A DNA stretch of 64,000 nucleotides from contig OY969816.1 in the NCBI GenBank assembly GCA_963703385.1, forward strand, positions 1,488,001 to 1,552,000, written 5' to 3'. Position numbers and translations under genes: made by a program. The stretch is from Rhodoblastus sp963703385 (lineage in GTDB: Bacteria; Pseudomonadota; Alphaproteobacteria; Rhizobiales; Beijerinckiaceae). Positions within the stretch are counted from its first letter, which is position 1. The number at the start of each line of letters is the position of its first letter. A model generated the notes under the pieces. That model was not told where the DNA came from. It saw only the letters and a list, made by a program, of their open reading frames with translations, and made no database searches. Of the stretch, positions 10,756-19,375 are shown in pieces.

Positions 10756-11292
10756 ATGCCTCAAATTCTGTCACCTAGAAGAAACACTGCGCGCCTTCGC
10801 GCCTTCCTCTCCACCGTCCTCTTGCTCGCAGCGAGCGCGGCTTTGGCCGAAAACAAGAAGCCGGCGAGCAGCAAGGATGGCGAATATTTCGACGCCAATG
10901 GCGATCCGACCTATAATATTTTGCCCGACGGAAAGGTCGACTGGCGCACATATTCCGGCTTTCTGCGCTATTCCGCCGAATGCCTGCGTTGCCACGGCCC
11001 CGACGGGCTCGGATCGAGCTATGCCCCGAATCTGACCGATTCGCTCAAGCGCTTGAGCTATTCGCAATTCGAGGCGACTGTCGCGGGAGGCAAGAAAGAC
11101 CTCAGCGCCGGTCAGGAAAAGGTCATGCCAAGCCTGGGGACGGACAAGAACGTCATGTGCTTCATCGATGACATTTACGTCTATCTGAAAGCGCGCGCGG
11201 ACGACGCCCTGCCGCGCAGCCGGCCTGCGGATCACGAGCCCAAACCCAAGAGCTGGACGGATGCCGAAGACGCGTGCATGGGGCCGGAATAG
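10756..11292 (+). CDS. xoxG: Cytochrome c XoxG, electron acceptor of XoxF
   Basis: A mono-haem c-type cytochrome of 178 residues that takes electrons from the methanol dehydrogenase and passes them toward the terminal oxidase. A signal peptide ends near SAALAENKKP. The haem site is CLRCHGPDGLGSS at about residues 77-89, and MPSLG supplies the likely axial Met. The C-terminus contains Cys in DACMGPE. The ATG at 10756 is chosen as it directly precedes the signal peptide. It lies 112 bases after xoxF and overlaps the start of xoxJ by 32 bases. Confidence 0.9.
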   Translation: MPQILSPRRNTARLRAFLSTVLLLAASAALAENKKPASSKDGEYFDANGDPTYNILPDGKVDWRTYSGFLRYSAECLRCHGPDGLGSSYAPNLTDSLKRLSYSQFEATVAGGKKDLSAGQEKVMPSLGTDKNVMCFIDDIYVYLKARADDALPRSRPADHEPKPKSWTDAEDACMGPE

Positions 11293-12145
11293 GCTTTTCC
11301 TTGGCGCGGCGATGGGCCTTTGCGTCTTGACGCTTCTGTCCGTTGCCGCGCGCGCCCAATATATGCCTGATCTCGTCACGCGAGACCGCCTCAGGGTCTG
11401 CGCCGATCCCGCCAATATGCCTTTTTCCGACGAGGCGGGCGAAGGGTTTGAAAACAAGATCGCCGAAATCGTCGCCGACGAATTGAAGCGGCCGCTGCAT
11501 TATGACTGGATGCCGGAAGGTCCGGGGTTCGTTCGCAACACTCTGGGGGCGAATCTTTGCGACGTGATCATCGGCTATGCGTCCGGCGCCGACATTGTCG
11601 ATCACACCAATCCCTATTACGCCTCGACCTATGTGCTGGTGACCAGAAAAGGCGGGCCGCTCGACGGCGTCGACCGGCTGGAGGACCCGCGCCTCAAGGG
11701 CCACAGGCTGGGGCTCGTCGCCGCCACGCCGCCGACCGACCATTTTTTGCGGCTGGGATTGATGGCCGACGCGAAAATATACGATCTTCTCGTCGACCAC
11801 CGCTTTTCCTCGCCGTCAAGGGACGCCATTCGCGACCTCCAGTCCGGCGTGACCGACGCAGTCATCCTGTGGGGCCCGATCGGCGGCTATTACGCCAAAA
11901 ACGCCTCGCCGGCCTTGACGGCGACGCCGCTGATCGAAACGACCCGGCCCTATCTGGCCTTCCGCATCTCCTTCGGCCTGAGGCGCAACGAACCCGACTG
12001 GAAACACCAGTTGAACGCCGTCATCGGCAAGCGGCAAAAGGATATCGACGCCGTTCTGAAGAGCTATGGCGTCCCGCTGCTGCCGATCCAATCCGTCACG
12101 CCCGCCGCCCCCGGCGCGGCCGGCGAAGCCGAACAAATGCAATAG
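11261..12145 (+). CDS. xoxJ: XoxJ, periplasmic solute-binding-like partner of XoxF
   Basis: Member of the MxaJ/XoxJ group, which has a bacterial extracellular solute-binding (family 3) fold and is thought to help mature or activate the methanol dehydrogenase rather than import a solute. About 294 residues: a signal peptide ending near VAARAQYMP, then LRVCADPANMPFSDEAGEGFENKI cut here into its parts LRVCADPANMPFSDE and GFENKIAEIVADEL, both family hallmarks. The start at 11261 overlaps xoxG but gives a complete basic n-region and hydrophobic core. A second ATG at 11312 would truncate the n-region. Last gene of xoxF-xoxG-xoxJ. Confidence 0.9.
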   Translation: MPKTRAWGRNRLFLGAAMGLCVLTLLSVAARAQYMPDLVTRDRLRVCADPANMPFSDEAGEGFENKIAEIVADELKRPLHYDWMPEGPGFVRNTLGANLCDVIIGYASGADIVDHTNPYYASTYVLVTRKGGPLDGVDRLEDPRLKGHRLGLVAATPPTDHFLRLGLMADAKIYDLLVDHRFSSPSRDAIRDLQSGVTDAVILWGPIGGYYAKNASPALTATPLIETTRPYLAFRISFGLRRNEPDWKHQLNAVIGKRQKDIDAVLKSYGVPLLPIQSVTPAAPGAAGEAEQMQ

Positions 12146-12198
12146 AGCGCGCTCGGAAATCATAGAGTCGAACGCGCTCGGTTATTTCATTGTTTTGA

Positions 12199-12244
12199 CG
12201 CATATTCTTGTCCGAAAAGTCTATCAACTTTTCGGGAATATGCG
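12199..12244. repeat. Imperfect palindrome of the dispersed intergenic type
   Basis: Arms CGCATATTC (12199-12207) and GAATATGCG (12236-12244) enclose a second pair CCGAAAAGT (12212-12220) and ACTTTTCGG (12227-12235), with a TTGT bulge. It sits between convergent xoxJ and the small secreted-protein gene. Similar short palindromes are scattered between genes in Hyphomicrobiales genomes. It could also act as a transcript-end structure, though no T-run follows on either strand. Confidence 0.65.
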
Positions 12245-12255
12245 CGAGAGCCGGC

Positions 12256-12630
12256 TCATTCGAAGCAGCGGATTTCGGCCTCGGCCTGCGCCCGCCTCAT
12301 ATCGGCGACCATGTCGTTGTAAACGCCGACGCCGCGAAAGGCGTTGGCGGGCCGGCCAATTCCCTGGCGCATGGACAGGACCGTCTCGACGTCGACGTAG
12401 CGATCGTAGGGCAGGATGGAGGCGATGACGTCGATCGAGCAGGAACATTTGTGCAGCGTCAGCTGGTCCTGGCCATTGGCCGCCATGCAGCCGAACACGT
12501 AATCCGCCCGCGCTTCGGTCGGATAATCGTTGGTCTCGGCGGCGCGCGCCGAGGGGATGGCCAGAGCGACAACGAACGTCGCCGCCAATATCGCCGCGAC
12601 CCGCGATGGGAAGGGACAAATCCCCTTCAT
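12256..12630 (-). CDS. Small secreted cysteine-containing protein of unknown function
   Basis: Not recognised. The 124-residue product begins MKGICPFPSRVAAILAATFV, a signal peptide ending near SARAAETN. The mature part has ADYVFGCMAANGQDQ, then KCSCSIDVIASILPYDRY and a terminal RCFE. This gives four Cys, a pattern suggesting two disulfides or a metal or cofactor site. The ATG at 12630 overlaps the stop of the response-regulator gene by 4 bases (ATGA), which decided the start and shows coupled translation. Its position next to xoxFGJ suggests a periplasmic role in methanol oxidation, but that is inference from neighbourhood only. Confidence 0.8.
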   Translation of the reverse strand: MKGICPFPSRVAAILAATFVVALAIPSARAAETNDYPTEARADYVFGCMAANGQDQLTLHKCSCSIDVIASILPYDRYVDVETVLSMRQGIGRPANAFRGVGVYNDMVADMRRAQAEAEIRCFE

Positions 12631-13334
12631 AACCGCGCCGCGCATTTGTAGCCCGCCATGTCGAGCATGAAACCGCGCCCGCGGACCGTGCCGATGAAAG
12701 GTCCGCCGACGCGGGTGATATCGGTGAATTTGGCGCGCAGATAGCCGATATAGACATCGACGACATTCAGCGACGTGTTGGGCTGGCCGCCCCAGAGTTC
12801 GTCGTAGATTTCGCCGCGGCCGACCGGATGATTGGCGTTGCGCATCAGCACGGCGAGGAGTTCCGCCTCGCGTTGGGTCAGTCTGATGTGGACATTGCCG
12901 AAAAAGGCCTGGCGCACCCGCATGTCGAGCAGCAATCGCCCGACCTGCAGGCGCTCGCGGGCGTCCGCGGCGATGGAATGGTGCAGCAGATGCGCCCGCA
13001 GCCTTTCGACCAGTTCATCGAATTGGAACGGCTTGACGATATAATCGTCCGCGCCGGCGTCCAGGCCTCGGGCGCGGTCGCAGGCGCCGTGATGGGGGCT
13101 GAGGACCAGTATCGGCTCGGTCCGACCCATGCGGCGCAGGGCGCGGCAGGTGTCTAACACCTGCTCGCAATGGGTCGCGGTGTCGAACAATACGGCGCAG
13201 GGATTGAGCGCGCCCGCGGCTTCGACCGGATGATCGTCGTCTTTGACGACGGTCACGTCGAAGCCTTCCGCTTCCAGGCCCAGCGTCAATGTCGCCGCTG
13301 CGGGAAGGTCTTCCTCGATGATCAAGACATTCAT
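12627..13334 (-). CDS. OmpR/PhoB-family response regulator
   Basis: A two-domain regulator of 235 residues. The receiver begins MNVLIIEEDLPAAATL; the acidic pair is EED and the phosphoacceptor is the Asp in AVLFDTATH. The receiver ends with DDYIVKPFQFDELVERL, containing the conserved Lys. The DNA-binding winged helix includes RLTQREAELLAVLMRNAN and VDVYIGYLRAKF. GGTGG lies 6 bases before the ATG at 13334, which decides the start. No histidine kinase gene is adjacent. Methylotrophs use the related orphan-type regulator MxaB for methanol-oxidation genes, so control of the neighbouring xox genes is plausible but not shown. Confidence 0.9.
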   Translation of the reverse strand: MNVLIIEEDLPAAATLTLGLEAEGFDVTVVKDDDHPVEAAGALNPCAVLFDTATHCEQVLDTCRALRRMGRTEPILVLSPHHGACDRARGLDAGADDYIVKPFQFDELVERLRAHLLHHSIAADARERLQVGRLLLDMRVRQAFFGNVHIRLTQREAELLAVLMRNANHPVGRGEIYDELWGGQPNTSLNVVDVYIGYLRAKFTDITRVGGPFIGTVRGRGFMLDMAGYKCAARL

Positions 13335-13679
13335 TTCGTCCACCAAAATTGCGTTTCCTCGCCGCGGATTTTTCGACGACGGTCGCTGGCCGTCCCCACG
13401 GCTATTCTTTCGGCGTCCACACCGCCAAGGTTCTTATAATTCTTTCATCTTATCGAATTGGGACAACCCGGATCAAGATGAAAGGTTCCTGTGACCAGCG
13501 CCGCTGACGTCCGCCACGGAACGGAAACGACCTCGCATTCAATCCTCCCGAAGCCAATAAGCATGGACGGCATGCAACTTGCGGCGTTATGCGCAGTCAA
13601 TTCCGTATTTATACGTAGGCGTCGAGATCGAGGTCGATCCCCCGCCCCTGATTGGCTCCGACCCGGGCGTCGCGACGCG
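13335..13679. other. Intergenic stretch between the response-regulator gene and the PQQ-associated cluster
   Basis: About 345 bases between two minus-strand genes, holding the promoter of the response-regulator operon. A slightly AT-richer patch lies at 13428-13460. No protein-like frame, RNA gene or terminator was recognised. Confidence 0.5.
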
Positions 13680-14336
13680 TCACAGCTTCTCCTGGATACG
13701 CCGCGCGATCTCGAAGGCGCGCTGTTCGAGAATTCCGGGCGTTTCGCAGACATAGGTCAAGGATTGGCTGCGCTCGCCGAAGATTCTCCTGTCCCAGGCG
13801 AATTCCACTTTCGCTTGCGCAAGCGCCTTGGCGCCCGCATCGCCCTTTTCCTGGTCGTCAGCGACCTCCTCGCTTTCCTTGCGCACTTTCTCGGCCAGGC
13901 GTTGCTGGCCCTGGGCGAAATGGGCAATGCCTGAAAGGACGCCATCGCGCTCCCGGTTGATCGAGGCCAGCGCGCCGACAAAAACTCGGGTCAGGCGCTC
14001 ATCCTTGTCGGGCCCGGTCTTCTTGACGAAATCGTCGAGCAGGCCGCCGATATCGGCCAGGGGCGTGCGGCGCGAGGCGAGCTTTTCCGCCAGGGCCGCC
14101 GCCTCGCTGTCCTGCTCCCAGTCGCCGGCCTTGGCGATGTCGGGCCCCGCCCAGACCGCGGCGGCGCTGATTGTCGGCGTTCGCCGCTGCGCGCAGGGCC
14201 AGGGCGCCTCATTGGTCGCCGCATTGGCCGCCTTATTGGTCGCACCTTGGGCCGCATCATCGGGCGCCGTCTGCGCCATGGCGGCGGCGGCGAGGCCGGC
14301 GTAAAAACCGCAGATCAGAAGCGCCTTGCCGGACAT
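13680..14336 (-). CDS. Secreted protein of unknown function in the PQQ-associated cluster
   Basis: Unrecognised 218-residue protein. A signal peptide (MSGKALLICGFYAGLAAAAM, ending at AQTAPDD) is followed by a low-complexity region rich in Ala, Asn and Thr with NKAANAATNEAPWPC. The rest is mainly helical and charged, with DIGGLLDDFVKKTGPDKDER, LASINRERDGVLSGIAHFAQ and a C-terminal CETPGILEQRAFEIARRIQ. Two Cys (PWPC and YVCET) could pair. GGGAG precedes the ATG. It is the last gene of a three-gene minus-strand run with the beta-propeller and binding-protein genes, 30 bases after the former. This suggests a shared role in the alcohol-dehydrogenase system. Confidence 0.8.
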   Translation of the reverse strand: MSGKALLICGFYAGLAAAAMAQTAPDDAAQGATNKAANAATNEAPWPCAQRRTPTISAAAVWAGPDIAKAGDWEQDSEAAALAEKLASRRTPLADIGGLLDDFVKKTGPDKDERLTRVFVGALASINRERDGVLSGIAHFAQGQQRLAEKVRKESEEVADDQEKGDAGAKALAQAKVEFAWDRRIFGERSQSLTYVCETPGILEQRAFEIARRIQEKL

Positions 14337-14366
14337 TGTCTTTCTCCCGCGATGTCTCCGCCGCGC

Positions 14367-15347
14367 TCAATGGAGCGAGGAGACCAGATCGTTGGGCTCC
14401 AGCCCGACGGAAATCGATTTGATGACCTTTTCCCGCGCCACATCGATCGCGGTGACGTCGTTGGAATTGCCATTGGTGGTATAGAGCAGCTTTTCGTCGG
14501 GCGTGAAGGCGAGGTGCCAGACGCGCGCGCCGACCAGCAGATATTTCTCGACGGCGAAACTCTGCTGATCGACCACCGCCACGCGATTGGCGTAGCCGAG
14601 CGCGACGAAGGCTTTCTTGCCGTCCGAGGTCAGGACCACCCCGACCGGCTGGATTTCCTCTCGGGTCAGGCCCGGCGCGTCGAAAGTGATCTTGTGGATG
14701 ATCTTGCGGGTCGCCGCATCGATCACCGAGACGTCGCCGCCAAGTTCCGAACTGACCCAGACCTGGGTTCCGCTGCGGTTGAAGACGGCGATGCGCGGCC
14801 TCTTGCCGACCAGCACGCTGTCGATCAGCTTGTAGGTCCGCGCGTCGATGAAATGCGCCATATTGGTGGTTTCCGAGGTCGCAACCAGCAGATCGCCATT
14901 CGGGCTGAGGCCCATGCCCTCCGGCTCCACGCCGACGGGAACCTGCGCGAGAATGAGGTTTTTGGTCAGATCGACCACCGTGACTTCGGCATTGTCCTCA
15001 TTGGCGATATAGAGCAGGTCGCCGGCGCGATTGAGCGCGAAGCGTTCGGGGTCGGGGCCGGATTCGAGCGAGCGCACGATCTTCATGGTCGCGACGTCGA
15101 GGACGTTGATGGCGTTGTCGTCGCTGGCGCAGACATAGAGCAGCTTGCCGTCCGGGCTGATGCTGACGCCGCGGGGCCGCCGTCCGACCGGAACCGTCTC
15201 GATCACCTGCTGTTTGTCGGTGTCGATCACGCTGACCGAATTGCCCTTCTCGTTGGTGACGAAGATGCGAAAAGCCATGGCCGGCGCGGACACGGCGGAA
15301 AGAAAAGCCAGCGCCAGGAAAAGTCGCGACCCACCACGGAATTTCAT
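14367..15347 (-). CDS. PQQ-dependent catabolism-associated beta-propeller (YVTN repeat) protein
   Basis: A secreted seven-bladed propeller of 326 residues. After a signal peptide ending near APAMAFRIF it has repeated YVTN-type blades such as VTNEKGNSVSVIDTDKQQ, RPRGVSISPDGKLLYVCASD, LLYIANEDNAEVTVVDL and VWVSSELGGDVSVIDAATR. The pattern and neighbours match the family found beside PQQ alcohol dehydrogenases with an ABC-type binding protein. Its biochemical role is not established. AGGGGAG precedes the ATG at 15347. It sits 22 bases after the binding-protein gene in the same operon. Confidence 0.88.
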   Translation of the reverse strand: MKFRGGSRLFLALAFLSAVSAPAMAFRIFVTNEKGNSVSVIDTDKQQVIETVPVGRRPRGVSISPDGKLLYVCASDDNAINVLDVATMKIVRSLESGPDPERFALNRAGDLLYIANEDNAEVTVVDLTKNLILAQVPVGVEPEGMGLSPNGDLLVATSETTNMAHFIDARTYKLIDSVLVGKRPRIAVFNRSGTQVWVSSELGGDVSVIDAATRKIIHKITFDAPGLTREEIQPVGVVLTSDGKKAFVALGYANRVAVVDQQSFAVEKYLLVGARVWHLAFTPDEKLLYTTNGNSNDVTAIDVAREKVIKSISVGLEPNDLVSSLH

Positions 15348-15369
15348 CGCCGTCTCCCCTCGCCCTGCG

Positions 15370-16596
15370 TCATTGCAAGCGGCATTGCATTTCCGGTTCG
15401 TCGATCCCCAGCGTGTCGAGCGGCGTGCGCTGGTGCAGGAAGCCCGGAATGGGCGCCAAAGCCACCAGAAAGGCCGGCTGCGCCAGCAGCAGCGGTTGGC
15501 GCAATTGATGGTCCCAGGGCCGGAAGCTCGCGGCCACGCCCTTGAACACCGCGACGCTGAATTGCGGATCGACCATGAAACCGGAGAGGGCGCGCGGATC
15601 GGCCGAGCGCACATGAACGACCGCCTCGCCGATCGCGCGAACCGCTGTCCAGGCCTGATAATCGACCGGCCGCATGCGCCGGTGGGCAAGGCGCAGGAAG
15701 CGATCCTGCAATTGCTCGGCGCCGAAGGCGAATTGCGTGCGATGCCACGAGGCGGCGATGAGTCCCTGCGTGCCGCCGACCAGTTTCGGATCCGCGGTGT
15801 GATAGGGAATATAATCGCCGAAATTATCCTCCTCGTCGGCGACGATGATCATGTCGCTGTCGGCGGCGCGGGTGAAGACCAGCGCCGCGCCTTGGGTGAC
15901 GGCGTCGCCACGCCCCTGGGCGAGCGGGCCGAAGGTCCAGGTCTTTTCGGCGACGATCGTCAGGCCGAACTTTTTCGCGGAGGCGCGAAAGGACGCGGCA
16001 TAGCTCGCGTCCGCCTCGGTCTGGCCGACGATCAGGAAAATTCGCGGCCATCTCTTGACCACGAGGAACTGAGCCAAGGCGTCGGTGAGCATGGCGCGGC
16101 TCGGCGCGACATGAAACATATTGGCCCGGCAATCCTTGCCGCGCAGAGAATTGTCCTGCGCCGACACATTGAACAGCACCGCGTCGCGTCCCTTCAAAGC
16201 GTCGGCGACGGCGAGCAATTGCTCGGCCGGCAGGTCGGCAAGGATCAGGCCGGCGCCGCCGTCAGCCAGCTTGCGCGCGGCCGCGACCGGCGACTGGTCC
16301 GGCGGCAATATCGCCTCGTCCATGTCGAAATGCTGTCCAAGAAAGGAGCCGCTGGTGTTGTTGTCCAGGATCGCCAGCCGCGCGCCGGCCGATCCTTCGT
16401 CCTGCGGCGTCGCCGTGAGGTCATAAAGCGGCGGCGACGGAATCTGGCGGGCGACATAGCCGATCCTGACTTCCAGCGGCGCGGCGGGCGTTTGCGCGCG
16501 CGCCGGGGCGCCCGCGGCGCCCCAGACGGCAAGGACAATAGAAAAGAGGAGCCAAGCCAGGCCCGTTCTGAATCGATCAATCATCAAGGCAATCAT
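15370..16596 (-). CDS. ABC-transporter-type substrate-binding protein of the PQQ alcohol dehydrogenase system
   Basis: A periplasmic binding protein of the Leu/Ile/Val type, about 408 residues. After the signal region (ending near GAPARAQTP) come VRIGYVARQIPSPPLYDL, RLAILDNNTSGSFLGQHF, a central FLIVGQTEADASYAASFRA and a C-terminal LDTLGIDEPEMQCRLQ. The combination with the propeller gene matches the family named for PQQ-dependent alcohol dehydrogenase loci. Permease and ATPase genes are absent here, so import is unproven. The start is uncertain: GTG at 16602, ATG at 16596 or ATG at 16584 are all possible and none has a good ribosome-binding site. First gene of the minus-strand trio. Confidence 0.88.
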   Translation of the reverse strand: MIALMIDRFRTGLAWLLFSIVLAVWGAAGAPARAQTPAAPLEVRIGYVARQIPSPPLYDLTATPQDEGSAGARLAILDNNTSGSFLGQHFDMDEAILPPDQSPVAAARKLADGGAGLILADLPAEQLLAVADALKGRDAVLFNVSAQDNSLRGKDCRANMFHVAPSRAMLTDALAQFLVVKRWPRIFLIVGQTEADASYAASFRASAKKFGLTIVAEKTWTFGPLAQGRGDAVTQGAALVFTRAADSDMIIVADEEDNFGDYIPYHTADPKLVGGTQGLIAASWHRTQFAFGAEQLQDRFLRLAHRRMRPVDYQAWTAVRAIGEAVVHVRSADPRALSGFMVDPQFSVAVFKGVAASFRPWDHQLRQPLLLAQPAFLVALAPIPGFLHQRTPLDTLGIDEPEMQCRLQ

Positions 16597-17033
16597 AATC
16601 ACGAAGACCGATCGAAGCAGTCCATCCTGCGATCATAAGTGATTAATAAGCTCGTCCTCGGATGCTGAGGCGCGAAATCCCACAAACTTGCGGGTAGAAT
16701 GCGAGTGTCGCTGTACATTTATTGCATTGCGGCGAAGATGCGAAGATCAGCGCATCATGGTTGCTTGGCATAACAGATGGCGCAGATTGACTTCACGCTG
16801 TCATGCTTGTCGGGAGCCTGAAGGAAAAGGTTCAAGATTCGGTCGCTGAAAAAGGCCGAGCGCAGCCCCGACAAACGGCCGTGGGCAGGGATGGGACAGG
16901 GGCTTCCGGCAAGTTGGAGACAATGGCCGGGGAGCGAGCAACGGAGGCGATGATGAGCGAACATCATTTCAGTCTCGGCAATATCATCAGCTTATTCCGG
17001 GGACACAACGCAAAACCGCACCAAGAGGAGACG
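16597..17033. other. Divergent promoter region between the binding-protein operon and gfa
   Basis: About 435 bases between divergent transcription units. The plus frame leading into gfa is open back to 16803, but that stretch lacks gfa homology and the ribosome-binding site is at the downstream ATG. AT-richer patches near 16585-16650 and 16700-16730 could hold promoters. No RNA gene or operator was identified. Confidence 0.5.
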
Positions 17034-17615
17034 ATGAAGATGACCGACATCCGACTTCATCCGGGTATCGACCATGGCCTGAGGCGCGGCCGTGACGATT
17101 TCGCCGGCGGAACCCTGGTCTGCAAATGCGCGACCAATCCCGTCCGCGTGGAAATCAAGGGCCAGGTGGCGCACAATCACGCCTGCGGCTGCAGCAAATG
17201 CTGGAAGCCGCCGGGCGCGATCTTCTCGGTGGTCGGCGTCGTGCCGCGCGACAGTCTGCGCGTCGTCGCCAATGAAGACAAACTCTACATTGTCGACCCC
17301 AATGCGGTGATCCAGCGCCACGCCTGCAAGGAATGCGGCGTCCATATGTTCGGACGGATCGAGAAGACGGATCATCCATTCTACGGCCTCGACTTCATCC
17401 ATACCGAATTGTCGCGCGAGGACGGGTGGCCGCCACCCGAATTCGCCGCTTTCGTCTCGTCGATCATCGAACAGGGCTTCGCGCCGTCGAGAATGGGCGA
17501 GGTGCGCGACAGGATGCACGAGATCGGCTTGCAGACCTATGACTGCCTGTCGCCGCCGCTGATGGATGCGATCGCTACCCACGTCGCCAAATTGTCGGGC
17601 AAGCTGGCGGCGTGA
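17034..17615 (+). CDS. gfa: S-(hydroxymethyl)glutathione synthase (glutathione-dependent formaldehyde-activating enzyme)
   Basis: Accelerates condensation of formaldehyde with glutathione, producing the FrmA substrate. The 193-residue product carries the Gfa zinc-site cysteines: LVCKCATNP, NHACGCSKCWKPPG and HACKECGVHMFGRIEKTDHP. Length agrees with the family. GAGGAG lies just before the ATG at 17034, which decides the start; the upstream in-frame extension was discarded. It is followed after about 100 bases by fghA on the same strand, and with frmA at 6807 completes the thiol-linked route from formaldehyde to formate. Confidence 0.95.
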   Translation: MKMTDIRLHPGIDHGLRRGRDDFAGGTLVCKCATNPVRVEIKGQVAHNHACGCSKCWKPPGAIFSVVGVVPRDSLRVVANEDKLYIVDPNAVIQRHACKECGVHMFGRIEKTDHPFYGLDFIHTELSREDGWPPPEFAAFVSSIIEQGFAPSRMGEVRDRMHEIGLQTYDCLSPPLMDAIATHVAKLSGKLAA

Positions 17616-17716
17616 ATTTCCGGCCAGCGCCGGCCTGCTTTCCGGCGGAGAATTGACGCGGACGCGCGCAAAGCGAAAGTGCGTCCGCGTTGACGCCTTT
17701 GTTTCGGGAGCGGCGG

Positions 17717-18547
17717 ATGGAGCAGATTTCGATCGCCAGATCGCATGGCGGCGTCCAGGGAATCTATCGCCACAAGGCGCGGACGACGGCTTGCGACATG
17801 ACCTTCTCCGTCTTCGTCCCGCCCCAGGCGGCGGGAGCGCCGGCGCCCGTGCTATGGTATCTGTCCGGTCTGACTTGCACCCACGCCAATGTCACCGAAA
17901 AGGGCGAATATCGCGCCGCGGCGGCGGCGCATGGCGCGATCGTGGTCTGCCCCGACACCTCGCCGCGCGGCGACGACATTCCCGACGATCCCGACGATTG
18001 GCGCTTCGGCAAGGGCGCCGGATTCTATCTCGACGCGACCGCTGGGCCTTATGCGCGTCATTACCGCATGGCCTCCTATATTCTCGACGAATTGCCGGCG
18101 CTGATCGCCGAGAATTTTCCCGCCGACATGAGCCGGCAAGGCGTTTTCGGCCATTCCATGGGCGGCCACGGGGCCCTGACCATGGCGCTGAAACATCCGG
18201 AAAGGTTCAAGAGCTGCTCGGCCTTTTCGCCGATCGTCCAGCCGATGACCAGCGGCTGGTCGCGCCCGGCGCTGGCAAGATATCTCGGGCCGGATGAAGA
18301 AACCTGGCGCGCCTATGACGCGACCGCGCTGATCGAGGACGGCCGCCGTTTCAAGGAGTTTTTGGTCGATCAGGGTTCGGCCGACCCGTTCCTGCAGGAC
18401 GGGCTGAAACCCTGGCTGTTGCAGGAAGCCTGCGCGAAAGCCGGCATTCCGCTCATTCTCAACATGCGCGAAGGCTACGATCATTCCTATTATTTCATCT
18501 CGACCTTCATGAGCGATCATATCGCCTGGCACGCCGCCCGCCTGTGA
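17717..18547 (+). CDS. fghA: S-formylglutathione hydrolase
   Basis: Alpha/beta-hydrolase that splits S-formylglutathione into formate and glutathione. The 276-residue product contains VLWYLSGLTCTHANVTEKGE (oxyanion region), the nucleophile motif VFGHSMGGHGALT, the Asp region FLVDQGSADPFL and the His in REGYDHSYYF, giving a complete Ser-Asp-His triad. The ATG at 17717 starts MEQISIARSHGG. It lies about 100 bases downstream of gfa, so the two probably share a transcript. Converges with the pentapeptide gene (16-base gap). Confidence 0.95.
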   Translation: MEQISIARSHGGVQGIYRHKARTTACDMTFSVFVPPQAAGAPAPVLWYLSGLTCTHANVTEKGEYRAAAAAHGAIVVCPDTSPRGDDIPDDPDDWRFGKGAGFYLDATAGPYARHYRMASYILDELPALIAENFPADMSRQGVFGHSMGGHGALTMALKHPERFKSCSAFSPIVQPMTSGWSRPALARYLGPDEETWRAYDATALIEDGRRFKEFLVDQGSADPFLQDGLKPWLLQEACAKAGIPLILNMREGYDHSYYFISTFMSDHIAWHAARL

Positions 18548-18562
18548 GCCGGCCGAAGCCGA

Positions 18563-19375
18563 TCAATCCTTGATGGCGCGGTCGAGATTGAGCGCGTGCG
18601 AAAAATCCTTGGCGGCGGCGGGGTCAATATGGGCGGAGGCCACGTCCGCCCCTTCGAGATTGGCGCCTTCGAGCCGAGCGCCGCGCAGATCGGCGCCGGC
18701 GACATCGGCGTGAGCAAGATCGGCGCGGGAAAGATCGGCGTTGTTCATTTGCGCGAATTCGAGATCGGCGCGCGAGAAATTCGCCTCCGCCAGATCGGCG
18801 CCGCGCAGGTCCGCCGAGCGCATCACCGCATGCATCAGGCCCATGGACTGGTTCTTCATGTCGGCGGAGCCGTCGGCCCGCGCCAGCTTCGCCCCGGCAA
18901 AACTCGCTCCGGTGAAATCGCCGGCGAGGCGCGCGCCGGAAAGATCGGCGCGGTCAAACCTGGCGCGCAACATCTGGGCGCCGAAGAGTCGCGCGCCGGA
19001 AAGATTGGCGCCGGAGAAATCGGCGCCGAGCGCCCAGACGTCGTCGAGCGCCGCGCCGCGCAGGTCGGCGCCTGAGAGATTGGCGTGATTGAGCCGCGCG
19101 CCGCGAAGATTGGCGCCGCGCAGGTCGAGCTTCGACAGATCGAGATTGTTCAGGCTCTTGCCGGCCAGATCGAGCTTTTGCCCCGGCTTGAGTCCGGCGA
19201 TCAGGCCCGCGATATCGCCGCGCGAAAATTCGGCTTTGGTGAACGCGGGACTGGTGAGGTCGACCCCGCTCATCATGCCCTGCGCCGAAAGGCTCGCGGG
19301 AAAGCCGAGCCCGGCCCCAACCAGCACAAAAGCAACAAAATAGACCGCGGCCCTCGGCCGATGGAAAAGGTCCAC
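18563..19375 (-). CDS. Secreted pentapeptide-repeat protein
   Basis: A 270-residue protein. After a signal-like N-terminus (DLFHRPRAAVYFVAFVLVGA) come tandem A(D/N)LXX pentapeptides over about residues 65-250, e.g. LSKLDLRGANLRGARLNHAN and DLSRADLAHADVAGADL. These should form a right-handed quadrilateral beta-helix. No enzymatic motif is visible. The GTG at 19375 is chosen because AGGAGG lies 6 bases upstream and it directly precedes the signal sequence; the frame continues upstream but without protein-like composition. It borders the methanol and formaldehyde genes, but a role there is a guess. Confidence 0.85.
   Translation of the reverse strand: MDLFHRPRAAVYFVAFVLVGAGLGFPASLSAQGMMSGVDLTSPAFTKAEFSRGDIAGLIAGLKPGQKLDLAGKSLNNLDLSKLDLRGANLRGARLNHANLSGADLRGAALDDVWALGADFSGANLSGARLFGAQMLRARFDRADLSGARLAGDFTGASFAGAKLARADGSADMKNQSMGLMHAVMRSADLRGADLAEANFSRADLEFAQMNNADLSRADLAHADVAGADLRGARLEGANLEGADVASAHIDPAAAKDFSHALNLDRAIKD

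Noticed and set aside
16803..17033. In-frame N-terminal extension of gfa
   Set aside because: The family starts at the downstream ATG, which has a GAGGAG ribosome-binding site; the extension is not conserved-looking.
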